Below are positions 7,743 to 16,300 of a stretch of DNA of 19,090 nt, piece by piece. This stretch comes from Burkholderiales bacterium (GTDB lineage: Bacteria; Pseudomonadota; Gammaproteobacteria; Burkholderiales; Thiobacillaceae), in NCBI GenBank assembly GCA_005790965.1, contig SXTL01000043.1:1-19090 (forward strand), given 5' to 3'. The position numbers and the translations under genes are program-made. Position 1 is the stretch's first letter. Each line of letters begins with the position of its first letter. The notes below the pieces were generated by a model. The model had not been told where the DNA came from and ran no database searches. It saw nothing but the letters and a program-made list of their open reading frames with translations.

Positions 7743-7824
7743 GGCGGCCAGCATACCGCAAAATAATCACCAAGTTCCATGATTTGCACAGGGTTTTTGT
7801 CTTTTTGCTGTGTTCAGCGGGCCC

Positions 7825-7828
7825 AAGG
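7825..7828 (+). promoter_or_regulatory. Ribosome-binding site supporting the MMPL start at 7834
   Basis: AAGG lies five bases before the ATG at 7834. The alternatives are a GTG at 7810 and an ATG at 7879, neither with a visible Shine-Dalgarno. A -10-like TATGAT at 7833-7838 overlaps this start; if it were a real promoter, the ATG at 7879 would be the start instead. Confidence 0.4.
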
Positions 7829-7833
7829 CAGTT

Positions 7834-10143
7834 ATGATGCGCTCCAATACCGTCACCCGAAAGACGCCTCCGCTCACCATGTTCCGCCGCCTCGGTCGCC
7901 ATATCAGCGATGCCCCCCGCCTTTTTTTGGCCGTTGCCTTGGCGCTAACGGTCTTGGCGGGTTTTTACGGCGCGAATGTGATGCAGCACCTGTCGGTGGC
8001 ACCGGGCTGGACGGTACCGGATAGCGGTTCGGCCTTGGCGCGACAAGCCGTGCGTGAGCAGTATGGTCACGATGATACGGCGGTGGTGCTGTTGTTCCAG
8101 CCGCGTCCGGGGCAACCCCTCGCGGTGGACGACCCCGCCTACCGGCAGGCGGTCGAGGCGGTGCTGGACCCGATCGGAAGGACTCCGGGCGTGCTCAGCA
8201 TCGACAGTTATTTCCAGTCGCTTGATCCGGTGCTGCGTTCCCGCACCGGTGATATGACTTATGCCATCGTGCATCTGGCGCGTCAGTCAGACGAAGGGAT
8301 TGCAACCTATCAGGCCCTGCGCAAGTTTTTGGCCTCGGAGCGTTTGCTGGTCAGGGCCGGTGGCGAATTGGCAACCTACATGGATGTGCGGGCGCAGCTG
8401 ACGCAGGATGTCGAACGGGCCGAGTGGATCAGTTTTGGCATTCTTGCCGTTCTCTTGGTGTGGGTCTTCCGTTCGGTGGTAGCGGCCATGATGCCGCTGG
8501 TCATCGGCATCGTGACGGTGGTGCTGAGTACAGCGCTGCTCAAGTTCTGCGCCCTGTTCACGGATATCACGATCTATGCGGCCAATGTCGTTTCCATGTT
8601 GGGTCTGGGGCTCGCCATTGACTATGGCCTCTTCATGGTCTCGCGATTTCGTGAGGAATTGGCGCTGGGGCATACCAGCCAACAGGCCCTCGGTACCACT
8701 GTGGCAACGGCGGGCCACACCGTGGCCTTTAGCGGCGTGACGGTGGCCGCCAGCTTGTTTTGTTTGACCTTGATGCCACAGCGCTTCTTCCAGAACATGG
8801 GGCTGGCCGCCGGCTTGTCGGTGATCGCCGCGATGTTGACTGCCATCCTGCTTTTGCCGCCGCTCCTGGCCTTGCTTGGGGAGCGCATCAATTATTGCGC
8901 CCTGCCCCGGCGGCAGAAAGCGGCCGCGGCGCGCAAGTCCTTGCGCTGGGAGCACTTTAGTTACTGGGTGATGCGGAATGCGCGTGCGGTGCTGATCGTC
9001 AGCTTTTTGATCCTGGGCTTTTTTGGTTTGCCCATTTTGCACATGGAGATTGGTCCGGCCGATAGTCGTTCGTTGCCGGTCGGCGCCGAGAGCCGTCAGG
9101 TGCAGCAGACGCTGGAACAGGCGTTTCCGCGGGCCGGAATGAGCCCACTGATCCTGAGCGTACGGACCGAGACTCCTGCGCATGAGGCCCAGGGCCTCGC
9201 CACCTTGGAGGCCTTGACCCGCCAGATTCGCGCGCTTCCCGGCGTGAGCCGGGTGGATAGTTTGGTGACGCTGGATGAGGCGATGTCGTTGGCGGACTAC
9301 CAACTTTTTTACCAGCACCCCGAACAGTTTCCGGCCGCGAGCCTGGCCTTGGAGCGCTTTGCCAAGGGCTCGCAGACTCTGATACTGGTGCGTTATAGCC
9401 ACGATCCAATCACGCCCGAGGCCCGCCAACTGGTTCGGCAGGTGCGCGCCCTGAGCCTCCCGGCGGGCGTTGTGTCCATGCAGGTGGGTGGCTTTCCGGC
9501 CGAGCATTTGGACTATGTGAACTCACTGGTCGAGCATACGCCCTGGGTCATGGGGGCGATTACCCTAGTGATTGGCGTTCTATTGTTCCTGATGCTGGGC
9601 AGCGTGTTCTTACCCTTGAAGGCGATTCTGACCAATCTACTTTCCCTGACGGCGACTTTTGGTGGTCTGGTCTGGGTTTTTCAGGATGGCAATATGGCCA
9701 ACCTGCTGGGTTTCACGCCGCAGGGCCAGATGGAAGGCACGGTGTTGGTGCTGATCTTCGCCACGGCCTTTGGCTTGTCGATCGACTACGAAGTCTTTCT
9801 GTTATCGCGCATCAAGGAGAGTTGCCACCATACCGGGGACAGCACGGCCTCGATTGCCGGGGGAATTCAAAAGAGCGGTCCGATCATTACCAGCGCGGCC
9901 TTGTTGATTGGCGTGGTGCTGGGAAGCTTTGCCATGGGCGAGGTGGTCTTCATGAAGGCCATGGGTCTGGGCTTGTTGTTTTCGGTCATTATTGATGCGA
10001 CTCTGGTGCGCATCCTGCTGGTCCCCGCTTCGTTGCGTCTCTTAGGCCGTCTCAACTGGTGGGCGCCGGAACCCTTGCAACGCCTGTATCGACGCTTTAA
10101 CCTCTCTGAGCACGATCCCTTCAATTCCCGGACTAATCCATGA
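7834..10143 (+). CDS. MMPL/RND-superfamily transporter
   Basis: A roughly 769-residue inner-membrane protein with the duplicated RND architecture: two halves, each with one membrane helix, a periplasmic domain and a block of five membrane helices. Each half carries the MmpL-type motif with the Asp-Tyr pair that relays protons in MmpL proteins: GLGLAIDYGLFMVSRFREE (Asp codon at 8620) and FGLSIDYEVFLLSRIKE (Asp codon at 9784). Such proteins export lipids, glycolipids or hydrophobic small molecules by proton antiport. The substrate cannot be read from the sequence. The motifs look closer to actinobacterial MmpL-like transporters than to the hopanoid transporter HpnN. The stop overlaps the next gene as ATGA, so the secreted protein encoded there is its likely partner. 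The start is ambiguous (GTG 7810, ATG 7834, ATG 7879); 7834 is taken for its AAGG. Confidence 0.88.
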   Translation: MMRSNTVTRKTPPLTMFRRLGRHISDAPRLFLAVALALTVLAGFYGANVMQHLSVAPGWTVPDSGSALARQAVREQYGHDDTAVVLLFQPRPGQPLAVDDPAYRQAVEAVLDPIGRTPGVLSIDSYFQSLDPVLRSRTGDMTYAIVHLARQSDEGIATYQALRKFLASERLLVRAGGELATYMDVRAQLTQDVERAEWISFGILAVLLVWVFRSVVAAMMPLVIGIVTVVLSTALLKFCALFTDITIYAANVVSMLGLGLAIDYGLFMVSRFREELALGHTSQQALGTTVATAGHTVAFSGVTVAASLFCLTLMPQRFFQNMGLAAGLSVIAAMLTAILLLPPLLALLGERINYCALPRRQKAAAARKSLRWEHFSYWVMRNARAVLIVSFLILGFFGLPILHMEIGPADSRSLPVGAESRQVQQTLEQAFPRAGMSPLILSVRTETPAHEAQGLATLEALTRQIRALPGVSRVDSLVTLDEAMSLADYQLFYQHPEQFPAASLALERFAKGSQTLILVRYSHDPITPEARQLVRQVRALSLPAGVVSMQVGGFPAEHLDYVNSLVEHTPWVMGAITLVIGVLLFLMLGSVFLPLKAILTNLLSLTATFGGLVWVFQDGNMANLLGFTPQGQMEGTVLVLIFATAFGLSIDYEVFLLSRIKESCHHTGDSTASIAGGIQKSGPIITSAALLIGVVLGSFAMGEVVFMKAMGLGLLFSVIIDATLVRILLVPASLRLLGRLNWWAPEPLQRLYRRFNLSEHDPFNSRTNP

Positions 10144-10913
10144 GCCGCTCTTCCCGCTTTCTTGCCGTGCTTTTCCTTGTGACCGGCTCTGTCCTGCTTC
10201 TATCGCCAGGGGTCCGCGCCGACTTTTCGCTCAGCGGACGCAGTTCTGTCATGGCCATGAACATGAATCAAGCTGGCCGTGAGGCCTTGATGGTGAAGGA
10301 ACATCACATGCGTCGGGATCTGACCGAGCACGGCCGTTCTTACAGCTATCTATATGACCTAAAAACCAAGCAGGTGACCCTGATTGATCACCTGATGCGG
10401 ACGGCCGAGGTGCGTAGCCTCGCCAGTCAGACGCGCACCGCAAGCGGTAACTTGCGTTTTTCCATTAAACCGACGGGGCGACAGAGTCCTTTGGGGGACT
10501 GGACCTGCGAGGAGTTCACGCTCGCGGCCAGCATGCCGGTCGTGTGGGGACAAGAAACGGTGACGGTGGTTCTGGATGGCCAGGTCTGGCTGGATCGTAA
10601 GGCGACCGAGCGCAAGGAATTGGCCCCCTTCATGCAGGTGGTGGAGAACGAGGATTTTTTTGCCGGGGCGCCCACCCCTGGACGCGCCGTGGCGCCGCAA
10701 GTGAAGGTGTTCAACGAGGTCGGACGCAAGTTGTTAGGCCGGGGCATGGTGTGCGCTACCGATGTGCAATTCAAGTTTGAGGGCAACGGTCCGATGGCTG
10801 ATCTGGCCCGGCGCACCCCAACGCGCGTTGGCATGGCCTACGAGACGCAAACGGACAAGGAACTCTCTGACACCCTGTTTGCGATCCCTGCGGGTTATTT
10901 GGTTCGGCGCTAA
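10140..10913 (+). CDS. Secreted DUF4412/LolA-like protein, partner of the MMPL transporter
   Basis: A 257-residue protein with a signal peptide (about 1-27, cleavage probably after VRA before DFS). The mature part starts as a beta-rich domain in which a protein-modification-like stretch YLYDLKTKQVTLIDH is followed by DWTCEEFTL and a GQVWLDRKATE segment. That order resembles DUF4412 and the wider LolA/LppX lipid-binding fold; I recognise it only by pattern, not by a search. Its ATG overlaps the stop of the MMPL gene by four bases, which indicates coupled translation. LolA-type periplasmic proteins are often encoded beside MMPL exporters and are thought to receive the exported lipid; that role here is inference. 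It converges with prfA, with 28 bases between the stops and no visible terminator. Confidence 0.75.
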   Translation: MSRSSRFLAVLFLVTGSVLLLSPGVRADFSLSGRSSVMAMNMNQAGREALMVKEHHMRRDLTEHGRSYSYLYDLKTKQVTLIDHLMRTAEVRSLASQTRTASGNLRFSIKPTGRQSPLGDWTCEEFTLAASMPVVWGQETVTVVLDGQVWLDRKATERKELAPFMQVVENEDFFAGAPTPGRAVAPQVKVFNEVGRKLLGRGMVCATDVQFKFEGNGPMADLARRTPTRVGMAYETQTDKELSDTLFAIPAGYLVRR

Positions 10914-10941
10914 AGCGTAACTGAGACCAAGCGGAGGCGGC

Positions 10942-12027
10942 TTAGTGCCCGGCCTCGCTCAGGGTGGCCAGTTGCTCGGCCTGGTGCTCGCTGAGCAGGG
11001 CGGCGAAGAGATCGTCCAAATCCCCGTCCATGATGGCGTCGATCTTGTACAGCGTAAGGTTGATGCGGTGATCCGTGATGCGGCCCTGGGGAAAGTTGTA
11101 GGTGCGAATGCGGTCTGAGCGATCGCCGCTGCCAACCAGAGATTTGCGCGTTGAAGCCTCTTGGGCGTGGGCCTCGCGATCCTGGGCGTCCTGAATGCGA
11201 GCGGCGAGGACGCGGAGGGCTTGGGCCTTGTTTTGGTGTTGCGAGCGACCGTCCTGACATTCAACCACGATGCCGGTGGGCAGGTGGGTAATGCGTACCG
11301 CTGAATCGGTCTTGTTGATGTGCTGACCGCCGGCCCCGCTGGCCCGAAAAGTATCGATCCTGAGATCGGCCGGGTTGATTTCTACCGCCGCCCGTTCGTC
11401 GGCCTCGGGCATGACGGCGACGGTGCAGGCCGAGGTGTGGATGCGACCCTGCGATTCGGTCTCCGGTACGCGCTGGACCCGATGTCCGCCCGATTCAAAC
11501 TTGAGCCGGGAATAGACCCCGTGGCCGCTGATGCGGCAGATGATCTCCTTGAAGCCGCCCACCTCGCCGGGGCTTTCTGAGAGGATCTCGACCGGCCAGC
11601 GTTGGCGTTCGGCGTAGCGGGCATACATACGAAACAAGCTGCCGGCAAACAGGGCTGACTCATTACCGCCCGTACCGGCGCGAATCTCCAGAAAGACATT
11701 GCGTTCGTCGTTGGGATCCTTGGGCAAGAGCAGAATCTGCAGCGCGGCCTCAAGGGTCTCGAGGCGCTGCTGTGCCTCCTGCAGCTCGGCTTCGGCCAGC
11801 TCGCGCATATCAGGGTCGGCCAGCAGTTCGCGGGCCGTGGCAAGATCGGCTTGGGTTTGTCGCCAAGCCCGGTACTCATGGACAACCGGGCCAATATCGC
11901 TGTGTTCGCGGCTCAGTTTCCGATAGCGATCCATGTCGGTGGTCGCGTCCGGGCGGGCCAAGAGCGCGTCGATTTCCAACAGACGATCGGCGAGCTGATC
12001 CAGCTTGCTGAGGAGCGAGGCGTTCAC
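10942..12027 (-). CDS. prfA: Peptide chain release factor 1 (RF1)
   Basis: This 361-residue class I release factor reads UAA and UAG and triggers peptide release on the ribosome. The codon-recognition tripeptide is Pro-Glu-Thr at 188-190 (in HRVQRVPETESQGRIHTSA), matching the RF1 P-x-T pattern. The catalytic GGQ is at 233-235 in GAGGQHINKTDSAVRI. Both positions equal those of E. coli RF1, which confirms the start. Translation begins at a GTG whose bases overlap the hemA stop as GTGA (four bases), so RF1 is coupled to hemA. The GGQ glutamine is the substrate of PrmC, encoded at 6345-7184 on the same strand. Confidence 0.97.
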   Translation of the reverse strand: MNASLLSKLDQLADRLLEIDALLARPDATTDMDRYRKLSREHSDIGPVVHEYRAWRQTQADLATARELLADPDMRELAEAELQEAQQRLETLEAALQILLLPKDPNDERNVFLEIRAGTGGNESALFAGSLFRMYARYAERQRWPVEILSESPGEVGGFKEIICRISGHGVYSRLKFESGGHRVQRVPETESQGRIHTSACTVAVMPEADERAAVEINPADLRIDTFRASGAGGQHINKTDSAVRITHLPTGIVVECQDGRSQHQNKAQALRVLAARIQDAQDREAHAQEASTRKSLVGSGDRSDRIRTYNFPQGRITDHRINLTLYKIDAIMDGDLDDLFAALLSEHQAEQLATLSEAGH

Positions 12028-13277
12028 CGGTCGCCGTGCAGGTTGAAGAGCCGCTCGATCTGTTGGGCGAGTTGCTCGCGCTCGGTACCTTGGGCCAGGT
12101 TGAGGGCGTGGGTGGGGTCGTGCAGGAATTTGTTGGCGAGGGACTTGGAGAGCGCCTCCAGGACCTGGGCCGGATCCTCCCCGTGGGCCAGATGCTTGAG
12201 GGCCTTGTCCAGCTCGTGGCGCCGCAGGCGCTCGCCATGGTCGCGCAGGGCGCGTACGGTCGGCACGGCCCGGCGGCTGTCCAGCCAGTGCAGAAACTCG
12301 TTGACATGGGTGGCAATAATGGCCTCGGCCTCATCGACCTTGGCGCGGCGGGCATCATGTCCGGCGCGGATCACCTCGCCCAAGTCATCCACCGTGTAGA
12401 GGTAGACATCGTTTAGATCGCCCACTTCTGCTTCGATATCGCGCGGTACGGCCAGATCGACCATGAACATGGGGCGGTGGCGGCGGCTCTTGAGGGCGCG
12501 TTCGGCCAGGCCCAGACCGAGGATGGGCAGGGGGCTGGCGGTGGAGGTGATGATGATATCGAACTCGTGCAGGAGTTCCGGTAACTGGGTCAGGGCGGCA
12601 GCCTCGCCCCCAAAACGGTCGCAGAGTTCGTGGGCCCGTTCTACGGTGCGATTGATGACCATCATGCGGCGTGGGTTGCGGGCAGCAAAGTGGGTGGCGA
12701 CCAGTTCGATCATCTCACCGGCGCCAATCAAAAGGACGGCTTGCTGGGCGATGGACGGAAAAATGCGTTCGGCAAGGCTGACCGCGGCGGCCGACATGGA
12801 GACCGTATTGGCCCCGATTTCAGTAGCGGTGCGCACATCCTTGGCGACGGCAAAAGTGCGTTGGAATAGCTTGGAGAGCAGCGTGCCCACGCGGCCAGCG
12901 CTTTGGGCGCGGTCCACGGCCTGCTTCAATTGTCCGAGGATCTGGGTTTCGCCGAGCACCATGGAATCAAGACCCGAAGCGACGCGAAAGGCGTGACGCA
13001 CGGCCTCGGTATTGGCCAAGATGGTGAGATAGGGGTTGAGTTCTCGGCGGTCGATCTTGTGGAAATCGGCCAACCAGCTGGCAACCGCCTCGGGGCTATG
13101 GGTGTTGCAGTAGATCTCGGTGCGATTACAGGTGGACAGGATAACGGCCTCGCTGGCCAGGCCCTCGTGGGTCAGGTTGTGCAAGGCCCTTTCCAGCACA
13201 TCGGGCGGAAAGGCAACGCGCTCCCGAATGGAGACAGGCGCGGTGTGGTGATTGACCCCGAAGGCGAAGAGCTGCAT
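12024..13277 (-). CDS. hemA: Glutamyl-tRNA reductase
   Basis: A 417-residue cytoplasmic enzyme that reduces glutamyl-tRNA(Glu) with NADPH to glutamate-1-semialdehyde, the first step of the C5 route to heme. The N-terminal catalytic domain has GVNHHTAP (7-14) and the nucleophile Cys50 in ILSTCNRTEIY. The conserved GLDSMVLGETQILGQ starts near 102. The NADPH-binding GAGEM is at 185-189, and a C-terminal helical dimerisation domain follows. The length is normal. It is the upstream partner of prfA, with a four-base overlap. The gene before it, the large PBP, ends 84 bases upstream on the same strand. A -10-like TACAAT in that gap suggests a promoter of its own. Confidence 0.97.
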   Translation of the reverse strand: MQLFAFGVNHHTAPVSIRERVAFPPDVLERALHNLTHEGLASEAVILSTCNRTEIYCNTHSPEAVASWLADFHKIDRRELNPYLTILANTEAVRHAFRVASGLDSMVLGETQILGQLKQAVDRAQSAGRVGTLLSKLFQRTFAVAKDVRTATEIGANTVSMSAAAVSLAERIFPSIAQQAVLLIGAGEMIELVATHFAARNPRRMMVINRTVERAHELCDRFGGEAAALTQLPELLHEFDIIITSTASPLPILGLGLAERALKSRRHRPMFMVDLAVPRDIEAEVGDLNDVYLYTVDDLGEVIRAGHDARRAKVDEAEAIIATHVNEFLHWLDSRRAVPTVRALRDHGERLRRHELDKALKHLAHGEDPAQVLEALSKSLANKFLHDPTHALNLAQGTEREQLAQQIERLFNLHGDR

Positions 13278-13336
13278 CCCGTTGATCTGTTGGTTTTGAG
13301 GCGACTGAGCGAGGTTTATCGGCGCGGAGGTGGGGC

Positions 13337-13342
13337 ATTGTA
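13337..13342 (-). promoter_or_regulatory. Candidate -10 box for hemA-prfA
   Basis: The minus strand reads TACAAT about 60 bases upstream of the hemA ATG, which would give a leader of about 53 bases. No good -35 lies at 16-18 bases; that position falls on the last codons and stop of the upstream PBP gene. It is the only promoter-like element in the 84-base gap. Confidence 0.38.
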
Positions 13343-13361
13343 ACTGATGGGGCCCCTGGCT

Positions 13362-16300
13362 TTAGAACAGGTATTCATACTCAGGAGAGACCCAGGGGTT
13401 AGGCGTCCGCGGGCGACGCTCCTCCGGCGCGGGGGGCGGGGGCGTTTGGGGTGTCCGCGGGGCGGCCATCTCCGAGGGTGGGGGCGATGGCAGGGGCCGG
13501 GCTTGGGGCGGGGGCGACAGCAGGGGCTCGCGCCGTGGGGTGGCCGGTTCGACCCGCAGCGGGGCGGGCGCGGGCAGCGCCTGGGCCGGCCGGGCCGGAA
13601 GGGTCTGGGGTGTGGGCGTGGCCGCCGCCGGGGGTGTCTGGGGCTTTTTGGGCGCTAGGGCGGGCTGCGCCGGTGCGGGTTTGCCAACAGGTTTTGCCGT
13701 AGTCGCTGCGGCCGGTTTGAGCGGCGGGGCCAGTTTGCTCGCGGCGGCCTTGGCTTCGGCACGGGCCTGAGCTTCGGCCTTGGCCTCCGCATCAAAGGCG
13801 CGGACTTGGGCCTCCCACGGCAACTCGGCGTTTTCCGCGCCCAGCACCAGAGGGCGCAGGATGGGGGCCATGGTTTTAAGGAGCTGCACCGGCAGGCCGC
13901 TGGTGAAGTGATAGTTTCCAGCTTGTTCGCCCGGCACAAAGGCCGTGATAACGCCGAAGTAGCGTTCGCCCATGAAGAAGGCGAAGGTGGCCACCCGGTT
14001 CATGACTTTTTCTTCAATGATCCGGCCGCCGGCGCCAATGACTTGCATGCGGTGATCGCCGGTTCCGGTCTTGCCACCGATCGCCAACTCGCCCTCTGCG
14101 GTGGGGAACGCGCCCTTGATGCGGCGCGCCGTGCCCTCTTGGACGACATCGAGCAGGGCCTTGCGGACGGTCTCGGCGACGCTGGGGTTGAAGATTGCCT
14201 CCGCTTTCGGCGGGGTGCGGCGGAACACGGTGTGATAGGGCGTATCGGCACCAAACTCCAGTTGCTTGATGCTGACGGCCGGGAGTTTGACGCCATTGTT
14301 GCGGATCACGCCCATCATCTCGGCCAGTGCGGCCGGGCGGTCAGCCGAGGAACCGATGGCGGTGGCGTAGGACGGGACCAGGCTGTTAAACGGGTAGCCC
14401 AGCTTGCGCCAGCGCTTGTGCAATTCCTGGAACGATTCGATCTCCATGAGCGACTGGATGCGGCTGTCCTGGGTGTTCTTGCGACCGGTCTTGAACAGCC
14501 AGTCGTACACTTCCACGCGCTCGCGCCCGGAGCGTTTTACCAGTTCCTCCCATTTAGTCCCCGGGTGTTGGCGCAAATAGGCGGCCAGCCACAGTTCGAG
14601 CGGATGGATCTGGGTGATGTAGCCACGATCGGCGAGATTGAATTTTTCCGGACCGTAGGTTTCATACAAGTAGGCCATGTCTTTGTCGTCATAGGCCCCG
14701 GGTTTGACCAGCCGGCCCCGCATCAGGCCGGTGAAGGTGCTCAGGTCAGCCTGCGGTTGCAGGTAACGGAACACGGCTGCGAGACGCTTGGGGTGTGCGG
14801 CGAGGTGATTTAGGAGGCTGTCGTCGATCTGTGCCGGTGTCAGGTCGCGATACTTCTTGTGAAAACGGGCCAAGAAGGCGCGTCCTTCGCTGTCGGCAAA
14901 TTTGACCAGATAAGTATCGCGTTTGGGGTCGTTGACATCGGCCAGAACGCGCGCGGCCGTGGAAGGGGCACGGTAGGTCAGGTGGTGAATGATGTCCCGC
15001 ATCAGGCGGATGAAGGGCAGGTTGACCGAATTGCGCGTGGCCTCCCACATATCCATGACCTTGTGGTTGTCCTCGCGGTGGAAATTGTTGAAATGGTGCA
15101 CGCCGCCACCGGTGTAAAAACCCTCGGCCGGGTTGGCAGAATAGCGGCGTCCCATGGCCGCCTCGAGGGTGGCCTTGAGGCTATGGTTGCCGGGACTGCG
15201 CAAATAATTGATCACCCAAGCCGTGAGGACATCCTTGGCAGGCACGCTGATTTTGGCCAGTTTGGCGGGTGTTTGGCCGGCGTACTGCTTGTGCAGGTCG
15301 GCGATGATTTCCAGATAAGTAATCAGAGTCCGCAGCTTGGCCGACGAGCCCATGTCCAGCTTGGCGCCCTGATTGATATCAAAAGGCTGGTTCAGGTTGT
15401 CGGCTTGAATGCGCACGACCGCGCCATCGGCGGTGAGTTCATGCAGGGTGAAACTGAAGATGATCTTGGAGAGATCATCGTCCGGCTCAAGCAGGTAATG
15501 GCCATACAACCCCATTTCCTGCACGGCCGCCGGATCATTCAGGCGCTTGAGTTGTTGGGTAACGGCGCGTTGGGCGTTGGCGTGGAGCGTGGTGTCAACA
15601 TTGAGATCGAGCCGATCGAGGTCGTACAACTGGGCCAGGCCCAGCTGCCGGGTGATCTCGGCGCGCAGGGCGTTGGCCGCCTTGTTTTCGACAAAGGTCA
15701 AGGCCTTGTCGGCTTTTGCGGGGGTCGGTTTGCGGAACTCCAGTTTGGCATCGAGGGCCAGGTCACGAATCTCGGGGGTGATGATGCCGGCCTTGGCCAA
15801 GAGGCGCAGGTGGGTATTGGCCTGGACTTCGAGTTGCGCGCGGTCGCTAATGAGATAGAACGAGGGGCGGCGTTGGGCGATCAGGAGGGCGAGGACATGT
15901 TTGTAGGCGCGCGCCGAGGCGGCGGTAATGGCGGGGCCGCGCACCAGACGGTTGACCTCGTCGAAGTCCAGACCAAACCAGGCATCCAGCGCATCGGCCG
16001 TACCGATGACCTCACCATGGCCGGCTGCCGCCGAGAGAGGCACGGTGTTGAGGTAGGACTGCACCAAACGGCGGCGCGTGGCCCGGGTGTCGGTGCCGTC
16101 GATGTAGGCCCGCAGAGAGGCGGAAGCCATCTGGCCCAGCTTGTCACCGCCCGATAGCGTCAGGCCATCTGGGGAGTGCCGGTACTTCTCGATCTGCGTG
16201 GCCAGGGTCGAGCCACCGGGGACATTGCGGCCGGGCTGAACCACCTGCACGGCTTTTTCCAACACGGCCTGCGCAAAGCGATCCCATTCGACAGCGGGGT

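Noticed and set aside
7754..7772. GG-N10-GC on the minus strand upstream of the small secreted gene, as in sigma-54 promoters
   Set aside because: Only TGG and TTGC match; the CACG part does not. The predicted start point would leave almost no leader before the ATG. The pattern is common by chance.
10942..12027. RF1 anticodon tripeptide is Pro-Glu-Thr rather than Pro-Ala-Thr
   Set aside because: RF1 requires P-x-T and the middle residue is known to vary, so this is not evidence for altered stop-codon reading.
14859..16157. A 432-codon open frame on the plus strand opposite the PBP gene
   Set aside because: It is antisense to well-conserved PBP motifs, shows no protein family pattern and is expected from GC-rich codon bias. 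The same holds for 13806-14813 and 16176-16922.
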